A DNA stretch of 64,000 nt, taken from contig NZ_CP036498.1 of the NCBI RefSeq assembly GCF_018279705.1, forward strand, positions 2,063,001 through 2,127,000, written 5' to 3'. The DNA is from Tardiphaga alba (GTDB lineage: Bacteria; Pseudomonadota; Alphaproteobacteria; Rhizobiales; Xanthobacteraceae). How positions within the stretch are numbered: the first letter of the stretch is position 1; each line of letters begins with the position of its first letter. This document shows, piece after piece, positions 17,076 to 25,644 of the stretch. Both the position numbers and the translations under genes were made by a program. The notes beneath the pieces were generated by a model. The model made no database searches. It was given only the letters and a program-made list of their open reading frames with translations, and was not told where the DNA came from.

Positions 17076-18429
17076 AACCGAAGAAGACCACCAGCAGGAA
17101 CAGCAGGAAAATCGCCGAATACACAAGAACAGGAGAGCGGGATACTTCTGTTACCGGACGGAATCGCTGCGTCGCTTCGACAGCCATCATGATGCACAGT
17201 GCGACGAGTGCGATAGCGCCTTCGATGATCGGTGCGTGTCCAGCTTGACCTGTGACCAGTGCGCCCATCATGGTTGCATATCGGGAGAGGTCGGGCGTTC
17301 GGATTAACCCGAAGGTGATTGATACGAATGCAAATGTCGCAAGTCCCCCGAGCGCGAGACGCCACCACGGTAACTTGGCGGGCCGGTCAGGTCCAAGCAG
17401 CTTGATGGCTTGCATCGCGAGAGCTTGCGATAGTCCGAATATGACGAACTGCAGCGTCGGCCCGTGCCAGAGACCCATCACAATCCAAACGATGATTGCG
17501 GTGAGAAACTCGCTCTGAAAACGCTTTCCTTTGGTCCATCGCCATAGGGTACGACCAATTGGTCGATAAAGATAATCACCGATCCATCGTGTCAGCGAAA
17601 TATGCCAGCGTTGCCAGAATTCGATCAGGTTATGTGAGAAGAAGGGCTGCTTAAAGTTGTAGATGAGATCGACACCGAACAACTTCGCCGAGCCAACGGC
17701 GATCAGGGAGTAGCCCGCGAAATCAGCGAAGACCTGCAGCGTGAAACCCGCAGTCACCATAACCGCATCGCGCCACCCGGGCTGAGCAACGATATATGCC
17801 TCATCCACAGAGACACCAAGGCGATCGCCGATGATCACCTTCAGCGCCAGCCCCCAAAGCATCAGCAGCACGGCCGGGCCGACGCTAGAGGGAGGCGGCA
17901 CGGGAGCTGACCACAATTGGGGGCAAAGCGAGCGGTAGCGCTCGATAGGCCCTGCCAGCAGCTGCGGGAAAAATGCTTTGAAGGTCAGAAAGCGCACAAC
18001 ATTGCGATCGGCGTCTGCACCGCGTCGCACGTCGATCACATAACCGATGGCCTGAAAAGTGTAGAACGACAATCCGACGGGGATAAGAACGCTACCTTGA
18101 CCGCCGAAACTCAGACTCGACACCGTAATCCCGGGAAGAATGATGTCACCGAACCAGGCTTCCCAGTATTTGAAGAAGATCAAGGGCGCCAACAGCACGG
18201 CAATCGTGGTTGCTATCGGCCATGTTGGGTCACGCCGCTTCTCGATAAAGATTCCCCCAAAAAACGAGACCAGCGACACCACAAGAAGATAGGGGACAAA
18301 TCCAAGGCTGATTGCTCCGTAAAAGCCGTAGCTCGCAACCAGCAGCAATGTCCGCCGGCCATTCAGCGGAAGCAGCGGATAGAGCACTGCCAAAAGAAGC
18401 GTCGCAGCGACGTGGAGCTGAGGATCCAT
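17038..18429 (-). CDS. MBOAT family O-acyltransferase (DltB/AlgI-like)
   Basis: The 463-residue polytopic membrane protein shows the MBOAT pattern: ILIPVGLSFYTFQAIGYVID (about residues 115-133), FPQLLAGPIERY (154-165), FWQRWHISLT (271-280) and WIVMGLWHGPT, with the likely catalytic His at residue 322. Enzymes of this group pass an acyl group from a cytoplasmic thioester donor through the membrane to an extracytoplasmic hydroxyl. The next genes upstream encode a carrier protein and an amino acid:carrier ligase, so the donated group may be an aminoacyl group, as with DltB. The SGNH-like partner gene overlaps its 3' end. Confidence 0.9.
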   Translation of the reverse strand: MDPQLHVAATLLLAVLYPLLPLNGRRTLLLVASYGFYGAISLGFVPYLLVVSLVSFFGGIFIEKRRDPTWPIATTIAVLLAPLIFFKYWEAWFGDIILPGITVSSLSFGGQGSVLIPVGLSFYTFQAIGYVIDVRRGADADRNVVRFLTFKAFFPQLLAGPIERYRSLCPQLWSAPVPPPSSVGPAVLLMLWGLALKVIIGDRLGVSVDEAYIVAQPGWRDAVMVTAGFTLQVFADFAGYSLIAVGSAKLFGVDLIYNFKQPFFSHNLIEFWQRWHISLTRWIGDYLYRPIGRTLWRWTKGKRFQSEFLTAIIVWIVMGLWHGPTLQFVIFGLSQALAMQAIKLLGPDRPAKLPWWRLALGGLATFAFVSITFGLIRTPDLSRYATMMGALVTGQAGHAPIIEGAIALVALCIMMAVEATQRFRPVTEVSRSPVLVYSAIFLLFLLVVFFGYDQSRAFVYFRY

Positions 18430-18432
18430 CAG

Positions 18433-18918
18433 TTAGGTCGATGCGCCCATGTCACGCGCATAGAGATAGCGCGCGAAACGTCCTTCAGGCAGGCTGACCG
18501 CATTTTCGATGCGGCCGATCTCGGCGAAGCCGGCCCGGCGCAGACAGGAATGTGACCCAATATTGGGGGCGGCAGCCCAGGCCATTGCGACCGCAAGTTC
18601 TGGCGGATTGGTTGCGCAAAACTGCCGGATCGCAGCCGAGGTGACGCCGCTGCGCGCGAACCGATGATCGCCAAGCAGGAACCAAAGGTTCGCAACACCA
18701 TCGACATTGTCGATGCTGTCGAGCGCGACCAAGCCAATAGGAGCGTCATGTGCCGTAAAAACGTACCAGCACTGGTCGGTGCGACGAAGTGCGATCTTCA
18801 CCAACTGCGCCGACAGGCCGATCCCGCGCAGATTCGATGTGAGATAACGATTGATCGTTGGATCGCTCAACCATGCAGAGAGCACGGGAGCATCGTCAGG
18901 CATGGCAGGACGTAACAT
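18433..18918 (-). CDS. GNAT family N-acetyltransferase
   Basis: The 161-residue protein is a RimJ/RimL-like GNAT with IGLVALDSID (beta-4 strand), the acetyl-CoA region around RFARSGVTSAAIRQF and the AAAPNIGSHSCLRRAGF ending near residue 125, which is the common N-x-S-x-x-x-x-x-x-x-GF motif. It lies between the carrier ligase (1-nt gap) and the MBOAT gene (3-nt gap). It may acylate the amino group of the carrier-bound amino acid or of a sugar amine; the sequence does not decide. Confidence 0.78.
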   Translation of the reverse strand: MLRPAMPDDAPVLSAWLSDPTINRYLTSNLRGIGLSAQLVKIALRRTDQCWYVFTAHDAPIGLVALDSIDNVDGVANLWFLLGDHRFARSGVTSAAIRQFCATNPPELAVAMAWAAAPNIGSHSCLRRAGFAEIGRIENAVSLPEGRFARYLYARDMGAST

Positions 18919-18919
18919 G

Positions 18920-20098
18920 TCAGGTGCTCAGCGGGTCGGCGGCATGCCAGCGCATATACTCGGCATTCAAGGCCGCGGGCCACGTCGTGACGTCGTCGCC
19001 ATGTTGGGCGATTAGCGCAAGCGCGATCCGCTCCAGGCCGAAACCGATACATCCCGTATTGATCGGATGGCGTCCCTGCGTGATTCCGAAAGCCTTCGAG
19101 AAGGTTGGACCATGCAAGTTTGAGGACAGCACTGAAATGGACTGATGTGGTGGTAAGTCTGCTTTGTACTCGTATTTCATTGCCAGCCGATGTTGTTGGC
19201 CGGCCTTGTTCGAAAAGTCCGACGAGAAGAACGGGTCGTTTGCGGTCACCAGCGTGCCGTAGAGCGACCAATCGCTAACCATCTGCTCGACCAGTTCGAG
19301 TGAGCGAACCCGCGTCGCGCGGACATAATCAGGAGTGCCGAGAAAGATGATCTCACGCATGCTGAATTCGAGCAGGCGCCCAGGCTGTCGGTGGTTGATC
19401 GCCTCATAGCGATGACAGCGCGTAATTGCGGTAATAGCCTGGTCCGGGCCGATGTCACGACCGGCACGAAGCGCATAGCAATGATAGCAGGTGGACGGAT
19501 TGTGAGCCAGTAACGACGCGGCTTGCGGCGAGTCGTCGTGCGAAATCGCCTCAACCTTGAACTGCCGTGCGCGCGTTGCGAAAGCATCGAGACTTTCGAC
19601 ATCCGATTCAAGATGGCTCACGAGGTGAAGATGTTCCGGAAATCCGGAAAGATGATTGGCGCGCCAGAGGCTCTCGATTGGAATGACGTTGGGGTAGGTC
19701 TCTTCGATTGGTTTGAATGACGGCGCAAAGCGGCGGAGGATCGCGTCATCGAGGAAACGCACCAGCCGCGACAACAGACCGGAATAAATATCCAGACCTT
19801 GCGAAATCCGCGTCACACCTGCGAGTTCTGACGGCAGGCCCGGAAATTGCTGCCCGTCGACGGGGGCAAGTTCAAAGACCTTCTTGGGCTCGGAGGCAGG
19901 TGCAGAATAGCGCGTAATCAGTGCATCGAGTCTGGATGTCAGCAGGCTTTCATCGATAGATGATTCAAGTGCGAATTCCCAGATTCCGTCACGATAGCTA
20001 ACATCTATGACTCCGGGCACAAGAAATGCCGCGGCGTAGAGACATTGCCGCAGATCTGCACCGTCAGCTTTGCGCGAGATCTCGATACTTCTAAGCAC
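18920..20098 (-). CDS. Amino acid:[carrier protein] ligase, class II seryl-tRNA-synthetase-like
   Basis: The 392-residue protein resembles the amino acid:carrier-protein ligases first described from Bradyrhizobium, relatives of the methanogen-type seryl-tRNA synthetase that load glycine or alanine on a phosphopantetheine arm and not on tRNA. Visible class II core features are SMREIIFLG (motif 2 region) and NTGCIGFGLERIAL (motif 3, Arg357). The three expected zinc ligands, Cys-Glu-Cys, are Cys204 in STCYHCY, Glu249 in SMREI and Cys350. There is no tRNA-binding coiled-coil arm. About 100 residues lie ahead of the core, probably a carrier-binding or accessory domain. The ACP gene is 4 nt upstream. 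Amino-acid choice is not predictable here. Confidence 0.82.
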   Translation of the reverse strand: MLRSIEISRKADGADLRQCLYAAAFLVPGVIDVSYRDGIWEFALESSIDESLLTSRLDALITRYSAPASEPKKVFELAPVDGQQFPGLPSELAGVTRISQGLDIYSGLLSRLVRFLDDAILRRFAPSFKPIEETYPNVIPIESLWRANHLSGFPEHLHLVSHLESDVESLDAFATRARQFKVEAISHDDSPQAASLLAHNPSTCYHCYALRAGRDIGPDQAITAITRCHRYEAINHRQPGRLLEFSMREIIFLGTPDYVRATRVRSLELVEQMVSDWSLYGTLVTANDPFFSSDFSNKAGQQHRLAMKYEYKADLPPHQSISVLSSNLHGPTFSKAFGITQGRHPINTGCIGFGLERIALALIAQHGDDVTTWPAALNAEYMRWHAADPLST

Positions 20099-20102
20099 GA
20101 CT

Positions 20103-20357
20103 TTAGGCTCCTGCTCGGCGGCTATCGAGCAGATCGGCTATTCCCTTTATCGTGCGCTGGCCAGATTCGTAAAAGTCGACGTCAGAGAGATCGACTTTGA
20201 AGCTTTCATTGATCTGTTCGATCAAACCAACGATGCCGAACGAATCGAGATAGCCGTAGTCGAACAGGTCGACCTCGTCGCTGAACAGGTCATCGTCCTT
20301 GGCAACCTTGCCCTGGGCGCGGATGAATTCACGGATAGCATCGACGGTCTGGCTCAA
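20103..20357 (-). CDS. Acyl carrier protein, probable aminoacyl carrier
   Basis: This 84-residue acidic helical protein has the phosphopantetheine site YLDSFG with Ser39, which must be modified by a holo-ACP synthase encoded elsewhere. Helix II reads FGIVGLIEQINESF. It is not the fatty-acid AcpP (which carries DSLD at this place). The amino acid:carrier ligase follows after 4 nt, so it is most likely its aminoacyl acceptor, like DltC or the carriers described with Bradyrhizobium ligases. It opens the cassette: 142 nt of non-coding sequence precede it. Confidence 0.88.
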   Translation of the reverse strand: MSQTVDAIREFIRAQGKVAKDDDLFSDEVDLFDYGYLDSFGIVGLIEQINESFKVDLSDVDFYESGQRTIKGIADLLDSRRAGA

Positions 20358-20499
20358 AACGAGAACTCCGGATTCCGGCCCCGTCAGACCGGGATCCAGC
20401 GTATTTCTAACAGTGTGTCATCGATGGTCAAGTACATGGCTGATCAGAAGTGGGAGCCTGAGCAGTGCACTAATCGATGTACGAAAATCGTCCTGCGCA

Positions 20500-21581
20500 T
20501 CATGGCGCCATGCCGTAAATCGATGCAAAGCGGCTTGACGCAGTGTCGAGCGTAAAGAATTCAGTGATCCGGCGCCGCGCGGACTGACGTGCTTCGTCCC
20601 AGCGTGTTTCAGGCCACGCAAGCAGGCTGCTCAATGCGCTCGCAAGAGCTTCCGGATCGCTCCGCGGCACGATTGTGCCGGTGTCTCCCACGATCAGGCG
20701 CGAATCGCCGACATCTGTTACGACTGGCACGAGCCCGCAACTCATGCCCTCGGCTAGCCCATTCGGAAATCCTTCGCCAAATGCGGAAGAGGACACGATG
20801 ATATCTCCGGCAGTGAGCAGGCGCGCAACGTCGCTACGCCGGCCGAGTGCTTTCACGGAGGGTGGTAGATCGAGCTGTTCTGTGCCGGCGCCGATCAGGA
20901 CACCGACAATGTCGGGGACGCGGGACAGCGCGGTGAGCAAGCTGGCGTGATCTTTCATCGGATCGACGCGCGCAACATGCATGGCAACCTTTTGCTCAGG
21001 CGATATACCGAGCTCGAGCCTGATCTGCTGGCGCGTGATCTCATCGGGCCGAAACCGTTCAATGTCGATGCCATTTGCGATCACCTCCATGCGTCGGGGC
21101 GTATATCCCATGACGCGATGGACATCGGCACCAGCTTGCGAATTTGCGATGACGATATCGGGGCCTGTTGACGTCCAGGCACCGAGCTTGACGATAAGGC
21201 GCAATTGCATCGAGTAGTCGGACAGGTCCATGTCGGAGCATCGGATGCCCCAGAACAACTTCCCCGACTGGCTGGTCAGCGTGTGGGCCAGGCTCGCTGC
21301 CAAATTGCCGTGATACATCCAGCCTTGGATAATGTCCGGTCGGACATCGCGCGCGATGGTATTCAACCGTCGCATGGCCCCCATCCGCGCGTCAGCGCGT
21401 TAAGATTAAGATCCACAACTGGAACGCCCGCGGCTTCGAAGTCCGCGACTAAGGCTCCGCCGCCATTGAGGCTGATCACGGTCTGTCTTGCGCCGCGTTG
21501 CTTCAGCACCGTCGCGAGGCGGAGCAGGAACGTCTCGGCACCGCCGACGCCAATACCGGAAATGATGTGGAGGATGTTCAA
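20500..21581 (-). CDS. Glycosyltransferase family 4 protein, frameshifted
   Basis: The N-terminal part from ATG 21581 reads MNILHIISGIGVGGAETFLL and runs to DLNLNALTRGWG, then leaves frame. The continuation AMRRLNTIARDVRPDIIQGW is in the adjacent frame and goes on to the GT-B donor domain with FGEGFPNGLAEGMSCGLVP (about residue 290). One extra base in the five-C run at 21378-21382 (plus strand) rejoins them to about 359 residues, a normal length. GGAETFLL marks the WecA-linked-glycan type of retaining transferase. If the frameshift is real, the gene is dead; the identical context to the CoA-transferase lesion makes a sequencing error more likely. Confidence 0.83.
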
Positions 21582-21589
21582 GGTGGCCG

Positions 21590-22468
21590 TCAGTGTGCGC
21601 TGGCGACGAGCGCGAGCTGGGTGAACAGTGCGCTGTCATCATAGGTGCGACGCCACCACGGCGCTATGCTGCCGGTGTAGCTCTCCGCGCAGAAACGCGT
21701 GGCGACCACACGGGCTGAGATGTTCTCGCTGGCGAATAATGCTGCGATGTCCGGCATCCGCAGAAGATTGATAGCCTGACCGCGGCGGGCGACATAGGCC
21801 TCAGGCTCTTGCTCATACAGTCCCTGGAACGGATTGACGGTCGGATAATGATTGCCGAAGTCGACCAGATGCAGGAAGCGGGTGGTCGGCGACTGAATGC
21901 TTGCGAGCTGACGCACGATGTCCCGTGGGGGAAAGACGTGTTCAAGAACCGACTGTGACAGCACGATATCGACCGGCGCTTTGATCTGCGCGGCTTCAAA
22001 GCCGGTGTTGTAGATCGACAGACGCGCGCGGAGGGCCGACCGGAACTGCTCGAAGTCCATTCGGGGGCCGTAAAGCGCGGTGAGGTCGGCGTGGAAAATC
22101 CGCAGATACTTGTCATTGATCTGCGCACTTTCGAAGAACAGCGCGGGATCCCATTCTGGTTCCGCGCTCTGGAACGATGCTGCGCCCCGAAAGATCGCGA
22201 GCGGCCCGAAGCCGGCGAGCGGTCCGCATCCAATCTCCACCACATGCTTGCCCTCGAAGTCGAGCGGTTGCCAGTCATATTCCCGGGTCAGGATGGCTTC
22301 CTGGCGAAGCAGCAATTCGGCAAAGCGGATGCCGCGATTATACTTGGACGATGACATCAGCTCGTCCACCGTCCACGATGGCCCACCCCGCAACCCCGGA
22401 AGGCGACGACGCAGAATGCGCCAGGTTTCACGTGGCGTAAGAGTTAGAAGGTCGGAAAACTGCGCCAT
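21590..22468 (-). CDS. Class I SAM-dependent methyltransferase
   Basis: The 292-residue protein has the SAM-binding glycine loop VVEIGCGPLAGFGP (about residues 75-88) and the post-motif DIVLSQSVLEHVFPPRDI near 167. A helical N-terminal extension of about 60 residues precedes the fold. It belongs to the large group of methyltransferases in O-antigen and glycan loci that methylate sugars. No signal peptide. It lies 8 nt before the frameshifted glycosyltransferase and 3 nt after another glycosyltransferase, in one operon. The target sugar is unknown. Confidence 0.8.
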   Translation of the reverse strand: MAQFSDLLTLTPRETWRILRRRLPGLRGGPSWTVDELMSSSKYNRGIRFAELLLRQEAILTREYDWQPLDFEGKHVVEIGCGPLAGFGPLAIFRGAASFQSAEPEWDPALFFESAQINDKYLRIFHADLTALYGPRMDFEQFRSALRARLSIYNTGFEAAQIKAPVDIVLSQSVLEHVFPPRDIVRQLASIQSPTTRFLHLVDFGNHYPTVNPFQGLYEQEPEAYVARRGQAINLLRMPDIAALFASENISARVVATRFCAESYTGSIAPWWRRTYDDSALFTQLALVASAH

Positions 22469-22471
22469 CGA

Positions 22472-23560
22472 TCAATGCTCGTTGAGGATCTCGGTAAAAA
22501 CTGTTTCGAGCTGCCTTACCACAGATGCAGCTTCATATTCAGGGGGCAACAGGCTTGCGCGCGGGCCCGCCGGAACGACCTCCGGCCATTCGCACAGTTT
22601 GTCGACGAATTCATCCTCTGACGCGGCAATTCGAACCGCATACGGCGCCGCGGCAGCAATATCCTGGAGAGCAGCTTCCGGGCTGGCGAGGACAGGCGTC
22701 CCCACGGCCAGCGCTTCCAGCGCGACGTTTGGCAGGCCTTCCCAGCGCGACGGCATTACCAGAGCGTCGGCGCCAGCCAGATGCGCCGGGAGATCCGAGA
22801 CAAAGCCGGCAAGATCGACGCGAGCGCCGAGGCCGAGCTTTTCGATCTGCGCTGCCAATGCCGTACGATCCGGGCCATCGCCGAATATCGTCATCTCGCT
22901 GTCGGTCGGCAGCCTCGCAGCGATCGAGATCAGGCGGTCAAAGCCCTTCTGATGGGTGAGGCGACCGGCGCCGATCAGCCGCAATCCACGACCCGGTCTA
23001 CGTCGCGGATGGTGTGCAATCTGGCGTAGTGCTGTCACATCCACGGGATTGGGGATGATCGAGATATTGCCCGTGACGATTGGCGCGATTTCGCCCAGTT
23101 GTGCCGCGATTGTTGCAGACTGCGCGATGACGCGCGATGCGCGCGGATAAAGCCAGCGATAGAGCGCCTTTCCAGGGATCCTGGGCAATGCCTTGAGCGT
23201 CGCATCCGGCGTATTGGCTTCCCGCACCACCAGGCGCGTTCCACGCGGCAGCAGCGGCGACGCCGCAAGCAGGGCAATATTGGTATAGGCGAGTGTCGAT
23301 ATGACGATCGACGGACGCAACGCCCGCAGATGTCCGATCAGCCAGGGCAAAGCGCTGCGGATACGGTTTGCGTTGGCATATGTCACGGGGACATGCTGGG
23401 CGACAGCACCCGCAAGCGTGGCCGTCCTGCCCAGCACGACGAGCTGGGGGGCGAACCGCCGGGTATCCAAACTGCGCGCCAGATTCAGCATCACCTGCTG
23501 CGCACCGCCACCGCCGAGGTCAGGAAGCAGGAAGACGACTGAAGGGAGGCGCGATCTCAA
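22472..23560 (-). CDS. Glycosyltransferase family 4 protein
   Basis: The 362-residue protein begins PSVVFLLPDLGGGGAQQVML, a glycine-rich acceptor-side loop typical of GT4 enzymes. Donor-side motifs are LIGAGRLTHQKGFDRLI (about residue 205) and PSRWEGLPNVALEALAVGTP (about 280-300) with the paired glutamates intact. The start is a TTG that overlaps the upstream stop as TTGA, suggesting coupled translation with the preceding glycosyltransferase. It probably adds a sugar during repeat-unit assembly. Confidence 0.88.
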   Translation of the reverse strand: MRSRLPSVVFLLPDLGGGGAQQVMLNLARSLDTRRFAPQLVVLGRTATLAGAVAQHVPVTYANANRIRSALPWLIGHLRALRPSIVISTLAYTNIALLAASPLLPRGTRLVVREANTPDATLKALPRIPGKALYRWLYPRASRVIAQSATIAAQLGEIAPIVTGNISIIPNPVDVTALRQIAHHPRRRPGRGLRLIGAGRLTHQKGFDRLISIAARLPTDSEMTIFGDGPDRTALAAQIEKLGLGARVDLAGFVSDLPAHLAGADALVMPSRWEGLPNVALEALAVGTPVLASPEAALQDIAAAAPYAVRIAASEDEFVDKLCEWPEVVPAGPRASLLPPEYEAASVVRQLETVFTEILNEH

Positions 23561-24717
23561 CGTGAAGCTGCCGCGAGATCGGAATAGAGACGGGTGATCT
23601 CAGAAGCATATTGGACAGGATCGAACAATCTCCGCGCACGATTTCGCGCGTTAGTGCCAAGCGTCAAAACGTGCTCGTAATTTCGTGCAAGTTTCTCCAC
23701 GATGTCGGCAACGGCGACTGCATCCCATCGCTCTAATAGATATCCAGTTTCACCGTTAACTACGAAACCATCAAAGTTGCCCGTTGCGAGTACGGGACGG
23801 CCAAGGCTCATCGTCTCGATGACGTCGCGTCCCCAAGGGTCGGCGCCTCTGCTGGGGCGCACGACAAGATGTGATCTTTCGATCTCGATTTCCGGTTTGC
23901 TGGAATGACCGCGAACTCGCACAATGTCCTCCACGCCAGCATTGCGAATTTTTGCTCTAAGCTCGTCCTCACTTTTTCGTTTCAAGAGGAGCAGTTTACG
24001 ATACTGCGGTCCTCGTCCGAAAAGGTCGATAATCGCGGAGGCACCGCGAGATTTTAATATTTGCGCAACTTCGATCAGTCGATCAGCTCCGCGAAGATGA
24101 TCCAGCGTTCCAAAAAAAGAGACGCGAAAAGGCGGTCCGATCTCCAGATTATTCTCTGTATAAAGAAGGTCGCGATCGACAGGATTGTACATCACAGAGT
24201 GTGAGTTCTCAAGACTGTAGCCACTTGAGACAAAGTTGTCTCGTTCATTATTTGAAATGAAAATAGTATGATTGAATCTAGGCGAGAGATAGCGCACGAA
24301 GGCTTTGGTCAAGGCGTTAACAGGATTCATAACGCGCACATGAAGAACCCTCGGTCTTCTATCGCCGATTTGATCCAACGCTAAGGCAAGTGGAGCCAAT
24401 CCTTCGTAGTTGAAGTGTATCACGTCAGCATCCGTCGTCGCGATCGCCTTGGCAATCTGGCGCATTCCAACTAGGCGTGGACCATTACTGATCCAGTTCG
24501 CGGGGTGACGCGCTGCTCTCGGTGTCAAGTTCGGAAGGTCTGGAACAAGACGCGAAGGTAGACTGTATTGCTTAAGGCGCTTCGTCGCTGGTCCTGCTTG
24601 ACGATGCCAGACCTCCGGAGAAACTTGGGCGCGATCGAGGTTGGATACGAGATAGAAAAGGCTTCGAGACGCGCCGCCCCAGCCTCCTTCATGGTCGAGA
24701 TATAGAATTTTCAGCAT
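23557..24717 (-). CDS. Glycosyltransferase family 4 protein (more divergent)
   Basis: The 386-residue protein starts MLKILYLDHEGGWGGASRSL and has a GT-B C-terminal half with SFFGTLDHLRGADRLIEVA (about residue 200), VRPSRGADPWGRDVIETMS (about 290) and LATGNFDGFVVNGETGYL. The donor-binding E appears as DVIE, without the classical E-x7-E spacing. Base composition in and around this gene is visibly poorer in G+C than in the flanking core genes, a hint of separate origin. Acceptor and donor are unknown. Confidence 0.8.
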   Translation of the reverse strand: MLKILYLDHEGGWGGASRSLFYLVSNLDRAQVSPEVWHRQAGPATKRLKQYSLPSRLVPDLPNLTPRAARHPANWISNGPRLVGMRQIAKAIATTDADVIHFNYEGLAPLALALDQIGDRRPRVLHVRVMNPVNALTKAFVRYLSPRFNHTIFISNNERDNFVSSGYSLENSHSVMYNPVDRDLLYTENNLEIGPPFRVSFFGTLDHLRGADRLIEVAQILKSRGASAIIDLFGRGPQYRKLLLLKRKSEDELRAKIRNAGVEDIVRVRGHSSKPEIEIERSHLVVRPSRGADPWGRDVIETMSLGRPVLATGNFDGFVVNGETGYLLERWDAVAVADIVEKLARNYEHVLTLGTNARNRARRLFDPVQYASEITRLYSDLAAASR

Positions 24718-24728
24718 TTTGGTGTGGG

Positions 24729-25580
24729 CTACGTGATGCCGATGCTTGATAGGAGAGCCGTAGGATTTGTGACGCGAAGTTGCTCTAACTCTTTGTCAGT
24801 CAGTTGCGTTTTCCTCAGTAGATTATCAAACTCCTCAAAGCCGACATAAGGCCAATCAGTTGCGAAAAGATAACGTGACGGATTCCCAACGCGCATCAAT
24901 GAGGGGAGAAGCTCCAGATTGGCAGGAAGGCTAATGTCAATGAACAGGTTTTCAAAGTGTCGCCGTGCGGGAAAATAAGACTCGTATACACCAATGAAGC
25001 CGGCCATGTGAGCGCCAACGACCTTGAGGTTTGGAAACGCTTGCAGCAAAGCGAATAGGTCAGTTATTTGGTCCCCCGTTGGCCGATGGAAACCTTGCGA
25101 AACATGAGTTAAAAGTATCTTGTTTCTCTGCTGAAGAATTTCGCAGATTGGACCCATCAGATTGGTGTCGGAGAGTGTAAAGCCTCCCCATCTCGGCTTC
25201 ATCTTAACGCCGATCATCATCGGATCGTCTAAGAATTTTTCAAGGGCCTCGAGCGATTCTTTACTGCGAGGCTGAACTACGGCAAGCCCGAGAAGTCGCC
25301 CATTGTTGGCTTGCACCGATTCTAGCGTTGATATGTTCGCAGTCTCGCACCGTTCGGGGCTTTTCCATTGATAGGAGAAAACTACTGAACGCGAAATGTT
25401 AGCACGATCCATCTCGGAAATTAGCGTGGGAGTGGTGCAGCGCTTGTTCAGCTCGGCAGTCACCGGCAAGTCGAAGCAGTGCTTTAGATGATCAGATTCG
25501 TCTTGAATTGCTGTCGAATTTACATTGGAGCGTGCGAAATCAGGTAGCAAGTTGACATGAAAGTCTATCGTTGAGCTCAA
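24729..25580 (-). CDS. Amidohydrolase-family (TIM-barrel) protein
   Basis: The 283-residue protein resembles amidohydrolase-2 proteins: opening IDFHVNL, LTHVSQG near residue 140, VVGAHMAGFIG near 178 and FATDWPYVG near 250, which would supply the strand-8 aspartate. The usual opening His-x-His is changed to His-x-Asn, so metal binding may be altered. Relatives are decarboxylases, lactonases or hydrolases. It starts with TTG after a GAGAAAG site. It is the last gene of a four-gene group with a zinc-ribbon protein, a NodB-like deacetylase and an asparagine-synthetase-like protein. Function in glycan making is a guess. Confidence 0.7.
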   Translation of the reverse strand: MSSTIDFHVNLLPDFARSNVNSTAIQDESDHLKHCFDLPVTAELNKRCTTPTLISEMDRANISRSVVFSYQWKSPERCETANISTLESVQANNGRLLGLAVVQPRSKESLEALEKFLDDPMMIGVKMKPRWGGFTLSDTNLMGPICEILQQRNKILLTHVSQGFHRPTGDQITDLFALLQAFPNLKVVGAHMAGFIGVYESYFPARRHFENLFIDISLPANLELLPSLMRVGNPSRYLFATDWPYVGFEEFDNLLRKTQLTDKELEQLRVTNPTALLSSIGIT

Positions 25581-25644
25581 AGGTCAATCTTTCTCGGTTA
25601 GCAATTTACTCGGGTCGCCGAACAAAACTTTTAGATGCCTGCTG

